IMG/VR virus record: IMGVR_UViG_3300008120_007368
Span: 1-21,344 of that record
Length of the DNA stretch: 21,344 bases
Reading direction: 5' to 3' (one strand)
Origin: a virus
Under the pieces are notes generated by a model that made no database searches, was not told the DNA's origin, and saw only the letters and a program-made list of their open reading frames with translations. Positions 1-6,054 of this stretch are shown here, in pieces (position 1 is the first letter of the stretch; each line of letters starts with the position of its first letter). Position numbers and translations under genes: made by a program.

Positions 1-246
1 GGTCTCAGTGAGATCGAACTGTGACATGATAAAATCCTGCATACGCTTTAAGATCTTAATGAATGATCCGTATGCAGACCTGTCACCCAACTTGTCCATG
101 ATGTTGGACACATCGAACACTCTTCCCTCCCAGAAATCTATTTCGCTAGATTCCCAGCCAATCTCTTTATCTATCTTGTCATAAAATGACAGGCAGAATT
201 CGATCTCTTCTGGAGTAAGGAAGTTATCTTGATAAACTACATTCAT
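1..246 (-). CDS. N-terminal part of a probable 2-oxoglutarate/Fe(II) oxygenase (cut by window edge)
   Basis: The frame is open from an ATG at 246 to the left edge, so about 82 N-terminal residues are visible and the catalytic part lies outside. It begins MNVVYQDNFLTPEEIEFCLS, which resembles the opening of prolyl-hydroxylase-like 2OG oxygenases (an 'xDNFLxxEE' segment followed by a helix). The HxD and distal His ligands cannot be seen, so the family call rests on this opening and on two better-supported oxygenase-like genes in the same window. The start overlaps the stop of the upstream gene by four bases (ATGA), which supports the start and suggests translational coupling. It could instead be an unrelated helical phage protein. 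Confidence 0.5.
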   Translation of the reverse strand, partial: MNVVYQDNFLTPEEIEFCLSFYDKIDKEIGWESSEIDFWEGRVFDVSNIMDKLGDRSAYGSFIKILKRMQDFIMSQFDLTET

Positions 247-485
247 ATTTCAATCTCATCCAATTTAAGTGTACTTTCATCATACACATAAACAGATGCT
301 TTTTTATCTTCAATGGGTGAAGTAAGTCTACGAATATAACGACGAGACTTTCTCAATGCCCCCTTCTTTGACAGAGCATTAAATGTACGATATGGCACAT
401 CATCTGATTCCTGCATTACATCTGCATACCAAATCCACGCCCATACGCCGTACCAACGGCCTGTTACTATGGCGAACTTTCTCAT
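243..485 (-). CDS. hypothetical protein, 80 aa
   Basis: This small basic protein has an aromatic N-terminal segment (GRWYGVWAWIWYAD) and then a Lys/Arg-rich middle (KKGALRKSRRYIRRL). I do not recognise a family. It overlaps both neighbours by four bases (ATGA junctions at 482-485 and 243-246), so it sits inside a translationally coupled run. The aromatic stretch is too short and too polar to be a clear membrane segment. Confidence 0.75.
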   Translation of the reverse strand: MRKFAIVTGRWYGVWAWIWYADVMQESDDVPYRTFNALSKKGALRKSRRYIRRLTSPIEDKKASVYVYDESTLKLDEIEI

Positions 486-679
486 GCGGCTTTCCTGTTC
501 TTCTTTTTCGGCTCATTCGCGGGTATATTTTTCAGGTATTCCTGCACTATATGAGACTTATTATGATGTTCTATGCATCCATTACACCACTTATCTACAC
601 CAAACTTTTTACTGCTTACTCCCCACTTTATGAGGCATGAGTACTCAGAATGCTTAGGGCTGGTGCATGGACTTTTCAC
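482..679 (-). CDS. small Cys/His-rich protein, 65 aa
   Basis: A GTG start at 679 gives a 65-residue protein with four cysteines and several histidines (C5, C15, then CNGCIEHH). The pattern suggests one small zinc-binding fold, but I do not recognise the family. The C-terminus is very basic (PKKKNRKAA). The ribosome binding site is weak and purine-rich (AGAGAAAGAG). The stop overlaps the next start by four bases. It lies 15 bases after the sortase-like fragment. Confidence 0.65.
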   Translation of the reverse strand: MKSPCTSPKHSEYSCLIKWGVSSKKFGVDKWCNGCIEHHNKSHIVQEYLKNIPANEPKKKNRKAA

Positions 680-694
680 TAATTTCTCTTTCTC

Positions 695-1024
695 TCATGA
701 AGAAGTTTTATATTTATTAGTATACCCTAGAGTATTTGATATAGCCAAGGGTTTTGCTATTACTATAACATTTTTCTTATATGAGAGTTTTTCAAAATCA
801 TATCCGCCGCCGCATGTGATCATAACTAATTTTGGCGCTCCATCGTCATCAAAAATTAGATCAGACTTTTTAAATAATTTTGACTTTTTGATCAAAAAAA
901 TGTCCGATATGGAATATTTTATTGTATAATTGTTATTAGAAACGAACACTTCATCCCCCATTTGAAGCGTTTCTAGTTTATAGAAAGCCCCTGGCTCTGG
1001 ACCCACTCCATCGCGGTGACTCAC
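695..1024 (-). CDS. sortase catalytic-core fragment (class E/F-like), N-terminus missing
   Basis: Sortases are membrane-anchored cysteine transpeptidases that attach proteins to peptidoglycan or pili. From the GTG at 1024 the protein starts MSHRDG, where His3 matches the catalytic His. FYKLETLQMGDEV then matches the usual 'FxxLxxLxxGDxV' segment, and ITCGGGYD (Cys71) matches the catalytic TCGG motif. The position that usually carries Arg near NVIVIA reads YKKN, so the third catalytic residue may be lost. A complete sortase has about 60 more residues before the His. The frame continues upstream (AAPGSNGGSTILVSH) and then reaches the TAG that ends the 1073-1642 gene in the same frame. It is therefore a decayed sortase, a truncated product, or the 3' part of a readthrough fusion. 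Confidence 0.6.
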   Translation of the reverse strand: MSHRDGVGPEPGAFYKLETLQMGDEVFVSNNNYTIKYSISDIFLIKKSKLFKKSDLIFDDDGAPKLVMITCGGGYDFEKLSYKKNVIVIAKPLAISNTLGYTNKYKTSS

Positions 1025-1072
1025 GAGGATTGTAGACCCCCCATTAGAGCCAGGGGCCGCTCTATATTTATA

Positions 1073-1642
1073 CTATTTTAAAGCAGGAACTTTCACCGCC
1101 ATGCCCCCGCCGCCTGCTGGAATATCCGTTGGAGTTGGATTAGGCTCCGTTGGCGTTGGTGTTGGCTCAGTCGGATTTGGCGTAGGCTCCGTTGGTGTTG
1201 GAGTCGGTGTTGGTTCCGTTGGTGTTGGCGTTGGAGTTGGTTCCGTTGGAGTCGGTGTTGGTGTTGGCTCCGTTGGAGTGGGACTAGGTGTTGGCTCTGG
1301 AATAACAACCTTACAGTCATTCTTCCAAATCATTTGACCTGTATCGTCCCAGTTTAACCCCAAAAATTCTGATTCTCCAAATGTGAACGGAGGAATAATA
1401 TCCTTTTCGTGATCTCCGTGTCCATTCAAATATTTCTTATCATTAGGATTCTCAATACTTGATGCATCTATTTCTATATTTACATATGGATTTTTATCTG
1501 AAGCGGTGGCGTGGCATATTCTAACCTTGCCGCCACCCGCATTTGCATTGCTATTAAACATGAAAAGTATCGCTCCTACAGTAATAGTAAATATTGCTGC
1601 AATAACGATCCAAATTATTAAGTTTCTGGTATTTTCTGGCAC
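1073..1642 (-). CDS. membrane-anchored surface protein with ICHAT/GHGDH domain and Pro-Thr-rich stalk
   Basis: The GTG start at 1642 has a good AAGGAG site 8 bases upstream. Residues 8-28 form one hydrophobic membrane segment. Residues 39-110 carry RICHATASDKNPYV, later YLNGHGDHEKDIIPPF, a pattern found in actinobacterial cell-surface proteins of unknown function. Residues 114-172 are a stalk of PTPTEPTP-type repeats, and the C-terminus is a Gly-rich patch followed by VKVPALK. The likely topology is N-terminus inside and stalk outside. The stop is TAG, and the same frame continues into the sortase-like core. VKVPAL resembles the first strand of class F sortases, so the two pieces may once have been one sortase. 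Promoter, leader stem-loop and upstream terminator suggest a separate transcription unit. Confidence 0.75.
   Translation of the reverse strand: MPENTRNLIIWIVIAAIFTITVGAILFMFNSNANAGGGKVRICHATASDKNPYVNIEIDASSIENPNDKKYLNGHGDHEKDIIPPFTFGESEFLGLNWDDTGQMIWKNDCKVVIPEPTPSPTPTEPTPTPTPTEPTPTPTPTEPTPTPTPTEPTPNPTEPTPTPTEPNPTPTDIPAGGGGMAVKVPALK
1127..1303 (-). repeat. tandem repeat encoding Pro-Thr-Glu stalk
   Basis: The DNA consists of near-identical 6-12 base units such as GTTGGTGTTGGC and GTTGGAGTC on the plus strand. They encode PTPTEPTP and PTPTPTEPTP repeats in the surface protein. Such tracts readily change length by slippage, so the copy number probably varies between isolates. The regular GTTGG units also create long open frames in other phases that are not genes. 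Confidence 0.85.
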
Positions 1643-1685
1643 CCCTAAATCTCCTTATATTTTATTTGTATAGGAATGGGGTGCC
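1638..1685 (-). promoter_or_regulatory. leader stem-loop enclosing the start codon of the surface-protein gene
   Basis: In the mRNA sense, GGCACCCC (1685-1678) is perfectly complementary to GGGGTGCC (1645-1638), with a 32-base loop between. The second arm contains the GTG start codon (1642-1640), and the loop carries the AAGGAG ribosome binding site (1656-1651). The first arm begins about 10 bases after the promoter -10 box, so it would lie at the very 5' end of the transcript. The arrangement could limit initiation, for example by temperature or by a bound protein. The pairing is seen in the sequence; the function is inferred. Confidence 0.55.
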
Positions 1686-1694
1686 TATATATTA

Positions 1695-1703
1695 ATTATA
1701 ACA
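1695..1703 (-). promoter_or_regulatory. extended -10 promoter element
   Basis: The minus strand reads TGT-TATAAT, a perfect extended -10 box, about 53 bases before the GTG at 1642. No good -35 is evident at 17 bases, as is common for extended -10 promoters. It lies between the terminator at 1776-1810 and the surface-protein gene, so it likely starts a new transcript. Confidence 0.6.
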
Positions 1704-1752
1704 TAGAAATCCACATAATCTTCGTAAATAGGACAATCGTCTAATCATTTAT

Positions 1753-1785
1753 TGGTCAAAAAATAATTGACTGGTCAAAAATAAC
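1753..1785. repeat. two tandem copies of TGGTCAAAAA(A)TAA
   Basis: The plus strand carries TGGTCAAAAAATAATTGAC followed at once by TGGTCAAAAATAAC, a 19-base period. The pair lies 50-90 bases upstream of the extended -10 box, where an activator or operator site could be, and next to the terminator's T-rich tail. Low-complexity AT sequence could also explain it. Confidence 0.4.
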
Positions 1786-1810
1786 TAAACCCGTATGCTA
1801 TGCATACGGG
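1776..1810 (-). terminator. rho-independent terminator after the 1815-2174 gene
   Basis: The minus strand has a perfect 9-bp stem (GCCCGTATG-type arms, plus-strand CCCGTATGC/GCATACGGG at 1790-1810) with a 3-base loop. It is followed by TTTAGTTATTTTT. It begins 5 bases after the stop of the coiled-coil protein gene and ends the long operon to its right. Confidence 0.85.
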
Positions 1811-1814
1811 CTAG

Positions 1815-2174
1815 TTATATTATATCTATACTAAATATTGTTATAAATCCTACGATCAGACCAATGGCCCCTACTAAATACCCCCAACTGGCAGATATTC
1901 CTTTGCCACGACCTTCTGACAGGCTTACCCTAGATTCTAGGCGGTCTACCCGATCTATCAGATCCTTGTACTCTGTTCTATTTACTAAAAGTTTTTGCTG
2001 ATCAGTCAGAACTAACCTAAATTCATTAACAGACGCTAATCTTTCATTTAAAGAACGTTCTGCCCGATCTACCTGACGCTCGTTAGATTCAAACCTTTGA
2101 CCAAATGCTTTATACATATCATCTAAACGAGTGTTTAAATAATCATACATGCTTACATTATTTTCATTAAGCAT
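1815..2174 (-). CDS. coiled-coil protein with C-terminal membrane anchor, 119 aa
   Basis: The start has an almost ideal ribosome binding site (GGGGAGGTGA) 6 bases before the ATG at 2174. Residues 1-90 are highly charged and helical with heptad spacing (LDDMYKAFGQRFESNE; later DLIDRVDRLESRVSLSE). Residues 97-117 form one hydrophobic helix (WGYLVGAIGLIVGFITIF). This tail-anchored design is seen in phage lysis accessory or holin-like proteins, but no motif settles the function. It is the last gene of its operon, directly before a strong terminator. Confidence 0.8.
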   Translation of the reverse strand: MLNENNVSMYDYLNTRLDDMYKAFGQRFESNERQVDRAERSLNERLASVNEFRLVLTDQQKLLVNRTEYKDLIDRVDRLESRVSLSEGRGKGISASWGYLVGAIGLIVGFITIFSIDII

Positions 2175-2221
2175 AACTTCACCTCCCCTTTCAGTATAAC
2201 ATCAGAGGATTAATCTTAGAT

Positions 2222-2395
2222 CTAGCGGTACTTACTGCGTAGTGGAGGCTTGATTCCTGCCTTTACACAAGCAGCGTAGGCGATTCCATACTTCTTTTCT
2301 GACCCCTCGCCGCCCTTGCCACCAGTCTGCTTTTTAATGTCCTTGCTAGCAGACTCTAGATCGCGGAGGAGATCACTAATTTCATCTTGCGTCAT
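2222..2395 (-). CDS. small basic protein, 57 aa
   Basis: The ATG at 2395 lies inside the 3' end of the upstream gene, a 14-base overlap, and the stop is TAG. The protein has an acidic, helical N-terminus (MTQDEISDLLRDLESA), a glycine/lysine hinge (KKQTGGKGGEGSEKKYG) and the segment IAYAACVKAGIKPP. I do not recognise a characterised family. The coding potential is supported by close packing between genes of the same strand. Confidence 0.7.
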   Translation of the reverse strand: MTQDEISDLLRDLESASKDIKKQTGGKGGEGSEKKYGIAYAACVKAGIKPPLRSKYR

Positions 2396-2576
2396 TTACT
2401 TCACCTTCTGCTAGTTGATTAAAATAACCGATAAACTTATTAATAATAAATGCTGTATCATCAATTGCTGTCTGAACACTCTTAGGATTATCTACTGCTG
2501 AGAATCCTGGATTCTTGTAGTCAAAGAAGTCCTTTGCTACGAGACTTACAATATCTTCTAAATCATTTAGTTTCAT
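2382..2576 (-). CDS. hypothetical protein, 64 aa
   Basis: This is a small acidic, mostly helical protein beginning MKLNDLEDIVSLVAKDFFDY. I see no recognisable motif. Its start overlaps the upstream stop by four bases and it overlaps the next gene by 14 bases, so it belongs to the coupled run. Confidence 0.75.
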   Translation of the reverse strand: MKLNDLEDIVSLVAKDFFDYKNPGFSAVDNPKSVQTAIDDTAFIINKFIGYFNQLAEGEVNDAR

Positions 2577-2773
2577 AGTCTTCCCTTATATTCCTGTATT
2601 AGTACTTGTAAAACTCTACAGTCGTCATGGTCATAGGAGTCACAGTTGTTTCCATTCTCCCGCGCCCAATCACATAGCATGTCTTCCATCTGACGGATGA
2701 CATTACGATAGACATATTTCTCTGCTGAAATTGCATCGACCTGTTCCTTGCACTGCCAGCAGTTGATATACAT
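2573..2773 (-). CDS. small cysteine-containing protein, 66 aa
   Basis: The N-terminus has a CWQC pair (residues 5-8), with further cysteines at CD, NNCDSYDHDDC. The spacing could bind a metal but matches no family I know. It abuts the upstream gene by one base (stop/start TAATG-type junction at 2773) and overlaps the next by four. Confidence 0.75.
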   Translation of the reverse strand: MYINCWQCKEQVDAISAEKYVYRNVIRQMEDMLCDWARENGNNCDSYDHDDCRVLQVLIQEYKGRL

Positions 2774-2958
2774 TACTTTAGATCATCTCCGTAAATTCTA
2801 ATCCATTCCTGATAGGCGTCTACTGCCACCTGTGCATCAAGGAGAGAGATCTCCAGCCATGCTTTACCGTCATCTGACTCAAGCCACTCCTTATCGCTAT
2901 GGCCTTTCTTAAACCATACTTTCATAAGTGCATTGGCTACATACTGTTCTGGAGTCAC
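2773..2958 (-). CDS. hypothetical protein, 61 aa
   Basis: This is a short acidic protein rich in Trp and Ala (MTPEQYVANALMKVWFKKGH). It is probably helical. No domain is recognised. It has a four-base overlap with the upstream gene and a one-base overlap with the next. Confidence 0.75.
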   Translation of the reverse strand: MTPEQYVANALMKVWFKKGHSDKEWLESDDGKAWLEISLLDAQVAVDAYQEWIRIYGDDLK

Positions 2959-3506
2959 GGCTCTTTTACTCCCTGCAATTCTCTACCCGCCTTGATTCGT
3001 ACCATATTGGCGAGGGTATTTGAAACTACTTCTAGGACACAAGAGACATTTACATACATGTCCTCTGGATGCCAGCGGTGCTTAGAACCATAGGTGTCAT
3101 CAAAGGCTATCTTAAGAATGTCAAAGAACTCATCGGATGTTACATAGTATGGTGTCCAGGGGCGCTCAGGAGTTTCACTAATTGTAGATTCATTAATAGT
3201 ATTTGATGCTGTCACCTTAATGTTTTCCTTATCGTTAAGTGGCTTATTAGTCCATGTACTAGATGTATATGTTACTGTCGGGCTATTCTTTGCAAATCTG
3301 ACCATAGTTAGTTCCTCTTTCGCTACCCAGCCGCGATCATATCCATACCAAGGGTAGTCAAACTTCATGAGGTACTCCCTAAGTGGGCTGCTTTTACCTA
3401 AGTCACGGGTATCTCTACCTGGAACATGATCAATAATAACTCCACGGTAGACAAATCCAGTAGTGGAGTCAGTAAAATCTACAACATCTCCTACACTAAA
3501 ATTCAC
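2955..3506 (-). CDS. hypothetical protein with N-terminal KOW/SH3-like barrel, 183 aa
   Basis: A GTG start at 3506 overlaps the stop of the glycosylase gene (GTGA). Residues 1-30 (NFSVGDVVDFTDSTTGFVYRG) look like a small SH3/KOW-type strand set. Residues 75-115 are a Thr/Ser/Asn-rich linker. The C-terminal third (from PWTPYYVTSDEFFDILKIAF) is helical. No catalytic motif is visible. Such N-terminal barrels often mediate nucleic acid or protein binding, but that is only a guess here. Confidence 0.75.
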   Translation of the reverse strand: MNFSVGDVVDFTDSTTGFVYRGVIIDHVPGRDTRDLGKSSPLREYLMKFDYPWYGYDRGWVAKEELTMVRFAKNSPTVTYTSSTWTNKPLNDKENIKVTASNTINESTISETPERPWTPYYVTSDEFFDILKIAFDDTYGSKHRWHPEDMYVNVSCVLEVVSNTLANMVRIKAGRELQGVKEP

Positions 3507-3991
3507 AGTTCCTCATTCCATATAAGTTTATGCGTGGGCCAATGATAGGTACACCTATCACAGCACACATGGTTGCGGTAGAACTGATACTCAGCAATAT
3601 ATTGTGGGTACAATTCTGGTGCCTTTTCATATAGTCTACCACGATGAGTAATTACTACGCTAGTAATTGTACTCTCATCCTGCATCCATTTTGGCAGGGA
3701 ATAGGTCTGATAATTGTTATGCATCATGCGCTCAATCTCTGCCCAGTTATTCTCCCACTTATACCCGCGATTTTCCATTTCGGTTCTAATCGCAAAAAGG
3801 TACGAGTAAAGCGCTGCATGGTGCCCTTTAAACATACGAACAGCAGGGTGGTTTACCCAGGCGTTACTTTTATTCTCGCCAACAAGAATCGTCATGATCT
3901 GCCTACCTTCAAGCAACTGCTTGACAAGGCGCTTCTGATCTAGTACAGAAGCAGATTCAGAGAAGTTACGCTCTGGGAGAAACACCTGCAT
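3503..3991 (-). CDS. pyrimidine-dimer DNA glycosylase (MSMEG_6728-like, Pyr_excise family)
   Basis: Enzymes of this family (T4 endonuclease V relatives, PF03013) flip out UV-induced pyrimidine dimers and cut the DNA with an AP-lyase step. The protein begins MQVFLPERNFSESASVLDQK and continues RLVKQLLEGRQIMTIL. It has the hallmark WVNHPAVRMFKGHHAALYSY at residues 45-64, and the length of 162 fits. A C-terminal CCDRC segment may bind zinc. It is the main repair enzyme in the window and probably protects phage DNA from sunlight. It overlaps the next gene by four bases and abuts the upstream one. Confidence 0.85.
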   Translation of the reverse strand: MQVFLPERNFSESASVLDQKRLVKQLLEGRQIMTILVGENKSNAWVNHPAVRMFKGHHAALYSYLFAIRTEMENRGYKWENNWAEIERMMHNNYQTYSLPKWMQDESTITSVVITHRGRLYEKAPELYPQYIAEYQFYRNHVCCDRCTYHWPTHKLIWNEEL

Positions 3992-4215
3992 TACTTGATA
4001 TCCTTCATTTTCTGCTCAAAGTAGTCGTCAATTGCGTCCATGTTATCCTCCAATACGAATACGTCCATGTTCTCTAGTGTATAGAACCACACGGCTGTTT
4101 GCAAGCAATATGACGGAATTTTTCCCAAGCATTTCTCTTTGCCCTGGTCATCTCTATGGTTAATATAATAATGATTGTTATAGGGAATTAAAGTAATTGA
4201 AGACATATCATACAT
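3991..4215 (-). CDS. hypothetical protein, 74 aa
   Basis: The predicted fold is mixed strands then a helix (MYDMSSITLIPYNNHYYINH, ending DDYFEQKMKDIK). No family is recognised. The ATG at 4215 overlaps the end of the small HDPLC protein by eight bases (ATG then TGA two bases later). An internal Met at residue 4 is an alternative start. Confidence 0.7.
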   Translation of the reverse strand: MYDMSSITLIPYNNHYYINHRDDQGKEKCLGKIPSYCLQTAVWFYTLENMDVFVLEDNMDAIDDYFEQKMKDIK

Positions 4216-4351
4216 TCCTTACGGCTTCTATTAAATCACATTGGCACTTTACTTCAGATTCAGGAATAATAATCCCACTACTGCATTCATGATCCTTATT
4301 GCATTGTATTGTCGATGGCTTATAAGGACATAGTGGGTCATGCTCGCTCAT
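4208..4351 (-). CDS. small HDPLC-type cysteine-rich protein, 47 aa
   Basis: The ATG at 4351 opens a 47-residue frame beginning MSEHDPLCPYK and ending with KCQCDLIEAVRNV. The HDPLC opening, a mid-protein cysteine pair and a CxC before a helix match the layout of the next upstream gene (MVIHDPLC, later CCECPIISKTRED). The two are therefore tandem paralogues, this one shorter. Four or more cysteines suggest zinc or Fe-S binding. It overlaps both neighbours by 8-14 bases. Confidence 0.7.
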   Translation of the reverse strand: MSEHDPLCPYKPSTIQCNKDHECSSGIIIPESEVKCQCDLIEAVRNV

Positions 4352-4592
4352 TTAATTCCTTCTTAGATAGTCTCAACTTTGTTCCATCAAGTACAGCAAT
4401 GACTATAGTATCCCAGTCAAGTCTCGTGCTAGGGAATTTTCCCTTTTTTACACGAACTCTTTCTACCGCCTGCCGCCGCTCATCTTCTCTCGTTTTACTA
4501 ATAATAGGACACTCACAACATAACTCATCGGTATAAGGTCCACAGATATCACATCCAGAAACTACAGAACACAGCGGGTCGTGGATCACCAT
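4338..4592 (-). CDS. HDPLC-type cysteine-rich protein, 84 aa
   Basis: The protein opens MVIHDPLCSVVSGCDICGPY and continues with CCECPIISKTREDERRQAVE, giving a cluster of about seven cysteines before a charged helix. A C-terminal extension (FPSTRLDWDTIVIAVLDG) is absent from the shorter paralogue next to it. Proteins of this layout recur in actinobacteriophages without known function. Metal binding is likely from the cysteine spacing. Confidence 0.75.
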   Translation of the reverse strand: MVIHDPLCSVVSGCDICGPYTDELCCECPIISKTREDERRQAVERVRVKKGKFPSTRLDWDTIVIAVLDGTKLRLSKKELNERA

Positions 4593-4747
4593 GGATTTGC
4601 CCTTCTAAAAGTGATTAAAGTCCTGTTAAACCAGATATCAAGGGTTTTATCCCTGTTACCCCACAACAATGTTCCGTACTGTGGGTCATCGTTGTACCCT
4701 CTAATTATAACGTGTAGTGGACCGATATACCAGTCTTTTCTATTCAT
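4586..4747 (-). CDS. small hypothetical protein, 53 aa
   Basis: The ATG at 4747 and TGA at 4588-4586 enclose 53 codons. They begin MNRKDWYIGPLHVIIRGYND and end TFRRANPW. The protein is aromatic and basic, probably strand-rich. It overlaps the upstream stop by eight bases, and its own stop lies two bases past the ATG of the next gene. This is the packing used across the operon and the main support for the gene. Confidence 0.7.
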   Translation of the reverse strand: MNRKDWYIGPLHVIIRGYNDDPQYGTLLWGNRDKTLDIWFNRTLITFRRANPW

Positions 4748-5078
4748 TTTCATCACACTCACATGCTATACACTTATTATCTTTTGCACCTATCAAATAG
4801 CAACCACGCTCGTCTGCACGATTACATGGACATGATGGGATATGCTCTATTTCTTTCCTAAGTCTTAGGTCTACCTCAAAGGGAATGTTATGCCCTGCGT
4901 CACGATGTTCTTCAATATGATCTAGCATCTTCTGCCTATCATATCCTGCCACGAAAGTATCAGGGAATGGATCATTTTCTCCTGTTACTGGCATCAGGGC
5001 ACATGCCATACATACAATACCAAAATTAGCATGATCAAATATGTAGGCATCGGCTGTGCCGAATCTGCAATAACTCAT
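4740..5078 (-). CDS. cysteine-rich putative zinc-binding protein, 112 aa
   Basis: The protein starts MSYCRFGTADAYIFDHANFG and has CMAC (residues 23-26), a helical DHIEEHRDAGHN segment, CPCNRADERGC and a terminal CIACECDENE. At least nine cysteines in three groups suggest two metal sites. I know similar 'MSYCRF' proteins only as uncharacterised phage genes. It joins the upstream gene at a one-base stop/start overlap. Confidence 0.75.
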   Translation of the reverse strand: MSYCRFGTADAYIFDHANFGIVCMACALMPVTGENDPFPDTFVAGYDRQKMLDHIEEHRDAGHNIPFEVDLRLRKEIEHIPSCPCNRADERGCYLIGAKDNKCIACECDENE

Positions 5079-5530
5079 CAGAAGACTACTTCCTTATGCT
5101 TAGGCTTACAGATATGACACCATTCAAAATCATATACATAGAAATCATCTGGATCAGTATGAATAAACCAGTGTGGGCAGATTCTAGTAATTACGAATAC
5201 TGACCTAACCATTTCCAATCCTTGTTGCCAACCCCTCATCTCATGATCAGTTCTCTTGTGCAGGGCGCATTGTTGACCCGCGCAGGTACTAGAATGATGT
5301 GCGGCTAGGATAATATCAGTATGCTCTAGATGTGCTGATTCTGGTACAAATGGCTTATCGGTAGATACATACAGTGGAATAAAGTCTTCCATAGCGCCGC
5401 CAGCCCTCATATACTCATTTCCACCGTCTACAAAAATTGCCCCACATTCACATTCAACAAAATCGTTGCGGTGGGTGGACTGAATTACATCACCACACTT
5501 GGCGCACTTAGCGGCATTACGAATGATCAT
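5078..5530 (-). CDS. protein with N-terminal zinc ribbon, 150 aa
   Basis: Residues 1-45 form a compact zinc ribbon (C9xxC12 in CAKCGDVI and C27xC29 in ECECG) followed by the RAGG segment that recurs in phage proteins. The rest is a separate domain with CAGQQCALHKRTDHEMRGWQ and a C-terminal HICKPKHKE. It is likely a nucleic-acid or protein adaptor, but the function is unknown. It overlaps the HAD gene by four bases. Confidence 0.75.
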   Translation of the reverse strand: MIIRNAAKCAKCGDVIQSTHRNDFVECECGAIFVDGGNEYMRAGGAMEDFIPLYVSTDKPFVPESAHLEHTDIILAAHHSSTCAGQQCALHKRTDHEMRGWQQGLEMVRSVFVITRICPHWFIHTDPDDFYVYDFEWCHICKPKHKEVVF

Positions 5531-5865
5531 TTATCTTCCCATCCAGGAACGACGGTAGTAGGAATACCTTCCTCCGCCCAAAGTTTAATAATACTAGGAT
5601 TATCATCCCATGCATGAATAACATTATAAGCCTTACGAATAGTGTCAAGCATGTCTTTCTTCACTTCGTAATCTTTCCTGTTGTCCTCGTCACCGCGCAT
5701 CATTAGCATGTCGCTAGGAACATCATGCATGGCTAGCCACCAGGCAGTATGGTTTCTCTGCTTAACCACCCTGCGCTTGGTAGCATCATATTTATTTAGA
5801 TGATGACGAATAGACGACACATCTGCTAGTGTGCCGTCCATGTCGAATATGACTGCGGTTTTCAT
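5527..5865 (-). CDS. HAD-superfamily phosphatase (polynucleotide 3'-phosphatase-like)
   Basis: HAD phosphatases use two aspartates in DxDGT. Here FDMDGTLAD is at residues 7-15 (nucleophile D8, acid/base D10). A later lysine region (VKKDMLDTI) and WDDNPSIIKLW (residues 86-96) match the loop-4 acidic motif of the T4 Pnkp phosphatase domain. At 112 residues it is short, but it keeps the expected motif order. A role in trimming 3' phosphates on damaged DNA or tRNA would fit a phage with tRNAs, but there is no kinase domain. It overlaps both neighbours by four bases. Confidence 0.75.
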   Translation of the reverse strand: MKTAVIFDMDGTLADVSSIRHHLNKYDATKRRVVKQRNHTAWWLAMHDVPSDMLMMRGDEDNRKDYEVKKDMLDTIRKAYNVIHAWDDNPSIIKLWAEEGIPTTVVPGWEDK

Positions 5866-6053
5866 AGAGTTTCCTCATAGTCTGGGTGGTCAATGGGGGT
5901 TGCAATAGTAAGAAGTGTACCACAATTGGCACACTCAGCGTCAAGTAAATAGCCTGCGATATTATATTCTTCGTCTAGATGAAGGCATACCTTTAGAAGC
6001 CAACTTCCACACGCGGGACATTCAGGAGTTGGAAGACCCCTAACATCGAACAT
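5862..6053 (-). CDS. double CxxC zinc ribbon protein, 63 aa
   Basis: Two CxxC knuckles, CPAC (residues 12-15) and CANC (41-44), frame a short beta region as in rubredoxin-like zinc ribbons. Such tiny ribbons usually bind nucleic acid or a protein partner; none is indicated here. It lies one base after the Ntn peptidase gene and overlaps the HAD gene by four bases. Confidence 0.75.
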   Translation of the reverse strand: MFDVRGLPTPECPACGSWLLKVCLHLDEEYNIAGYLLDAECANCGTLLTIATPIDHPDYEETL

Positions 6054-6054
6054 A

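Noticed and set aside
1073-1075. TAG reassigned to an amino acid in this phage
   Set aside because: TAG is a plain stop elsewhere (for example 2222, 6612, 6925, 19721), and none of the eight tRNAs has a CUA anticodon. Local readthrough remains possible.
1127-1303. CRISPR-like array
   Set aside because: Repeat units are 6-12 bases without unique spacers, and they code for the Pro-Thr stalk.
1101-1337. Gly/Val-rich open frame on the plus strand and Gln/His-rich frame on the minus strand
   Set aside because: Both are by-products of the Pro-Thr repeat DNA in other phases.
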